Shown one piece after another: positions 5,178-5,453 of a stretch of DNA of 5,453 bases. The DNA lies in the NCBI GenBank assembly GCA_004028495.1, contig MTKS01000132.1:1-5453 (forward strand), given 5' to 3'. This stretch comes from Candidatus Electrothrix marina (GTDB lineage Bacteria > Desulfobacterota > Desulfobulbia > Desulfobulbales > Desulfobulbaceae). Numbering within the stretch: position 1 is the first letter of the stretch; each line of letters begins with the position of its first letter. Under the pieces are notes generated by a model. It was not told the origin of the DNA, did not search any database, and worked only from the letters and a program-made list of their open reading frames with translations. Position numbers and translations under genes: made by a program.

Positions 5178-5203
5178 TTGTCGGGGTTCGTGCCTCACCC
5201 CAA
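5178..5203. repeat. Short dispersed-type palindrome
   Basis: GGGGT (5183-5187) and ACCCC (5197-5201) flank TCGTGCCTC. The whole reads like the common intergenic repeat with GTTGGGTTCGTTCCTCAACCC, here with several substitutions. This is a resemblance from memory. Confidence 0.4.
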
Positions 5204-5217
5204 CCTTGTATTATAAG

Positions 5218-5248
5218 ATTGAGATGAGTTACCATGGTTCATCTCAAT
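5218..5248. repeat. Perfect 10-bp hairpin next to the IS110 element
   Basis: ATTGAGATGA (5218-5227) and TCATCTCAAT (5239-5248) are perfect arms around an 11-base loop that itself contains the palindrome ACCATGGT (5231-5238). It lies immediately before the presumed left region of the insertion sequence. It may be the target palindrome, or the first stem of the element's non-coding RNA. Confidence 0.6.
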
Positions 5249-5249
5249 A

Positions 5250-5412
5250 AAAGGAGAACCGGACGCCGTCCCCACCCTTGAACCGGAGAGTTCGTGAGGT
5301 AGATCATGCGCCGGTTCCTCCTGCTTTCTCCTGCGGGAGCTCGAACAGTATCAATGGCCCGGCCCGGAGTCGGCAGCCCGTATTTACAAGGTTAAGCGTG
5401 CAGGGAGTTTTA
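5250..5412 (+). ncRNA. Candidate IS110 bridge RNA region
   Basis: IS110 elements encode a bridge RNA in the non-coding region before the transposase, with two internal loops that pair to target and donor DNA. Here AGGAGAACCGG (5252-5262) pairs with CCGGTTCCTCCT (5311-5322) with one bulged C, enclosing a 48-base loop that could be one such loop. GAACCGG recurs at 5280-5286 and competes for the same partner. A further stem CTCC/GGAG (5328-5339) and a GC-rich stretch (5356-5379) follow. Position and structure fit; transcription and exact ends are inferred. Confidence 0.35.
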
Positions 5413-5414
5413 TA

Positions 5415-5453
5415 ATGAATCACGAATACATACTCGGTATTGATGTAGCAAAA
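5415..5453 (+). CDS. IS110-family transposase, first 13 residues (cut by window edge)
   Basis: The visible protein start is MNHEYILGIDVAK. GIDVAK is the first conserved block of the DEDD (RuvC-like) domain of IS110 transposases, with D10 being the first catalytic acidic residue. AGGGAG (5402-5407) lies 7 bases before the ATG. The rest of the protein, including the serine-containing C-terminal Tnp domain, is beyond the window. With only 13 residues the call depends on this motif and on the structured upstream region, but the motif in this position is highly typical. Confidence 0.8.
   Translation, partial: MNHEYILGIDVAK

Larger units (their letters stand above)
5249..5453 (+). mobile_element. 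IS110-family insertion sequence, left end (cut by window edge; left boundary uncertain)
   Basis: The element is recognised from the transposase start at 5415 and the long structured non-coding stretch before it, typical of the IS110 group. These elements lack clear terminal inverted repeats, so the left boundary cannot be read from one copy; anywhere from about 5160 to 5260 is possible. The cluster of palindromes just upstream is the kind of sequence such elements often enter. Confidence 0.6.

Overview
The window looks like an accessory stretch of a chromosome from an environmental Gram-negative bacterium with moderate GC. A Desulfobacterota or Desulfobulbales-like source is my guess, based on the gene mix (TMEM43-like membrane protein, exported DUF336 protein, stacked toxin-antitoxin modules, many palindromic repeats). 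No marker gene fixes the taxon.

Layout. Bases 1-684 (minus strand) hold the N-terminal half of an ABC-F ATPase, cut by the window edge. A divergent intergenic region (685-977) leads to a TMEM43/LUMA-family membrane protein gene (978-2185, plus) that is split by an apparent one-base deletion near 1490. A long palindromic element follows it (2196-2272). Next is an antitoxin-first MazE/AbrB-MazF/PemK module (2364-2928) with a perfect 23-bp palindrome in its promoter. After it, at 3010-3078, lies a fragment encoding the same C-terminal tail as the TMEM43 gene, followed by a second copy of the palindromic element. The MazEF module is therefore bracketed by two copies of 'TMEM43 tail plus palindrome'. 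A toxin-first RelE/HigB-HigA module (3204-3825) comes next, with a promoter that predicts an almost leaderless mRNA. The region 3826-4117 has no gene but contains small palindromes of the type linked to REP-associated transposases.

Bases 4118-4890 (minus) encode an exported GlcG/HbpS-like (DUF336) protein. Its signal peptide is out of frame with the rest of the protein, again by what looks like one missing base. Upstream of it are three-part inverted repeats, and then (5066-5248) a cluster of REP-like hairpins. The right edge carries the start of an IS110-family transposase (5415 onward). Its approximately 165-nt structured upstream region is where IS110 elements encode a bridge RNA.

The genes do not form one pathway. 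The region looks like a repeat-rich hotspot holding two independent addiction modules and an insertion sequence between ordinary genes. The two single-base frameshifts, both repaired by adding one base, could mean sequencing or assembly error rather than gene decay.
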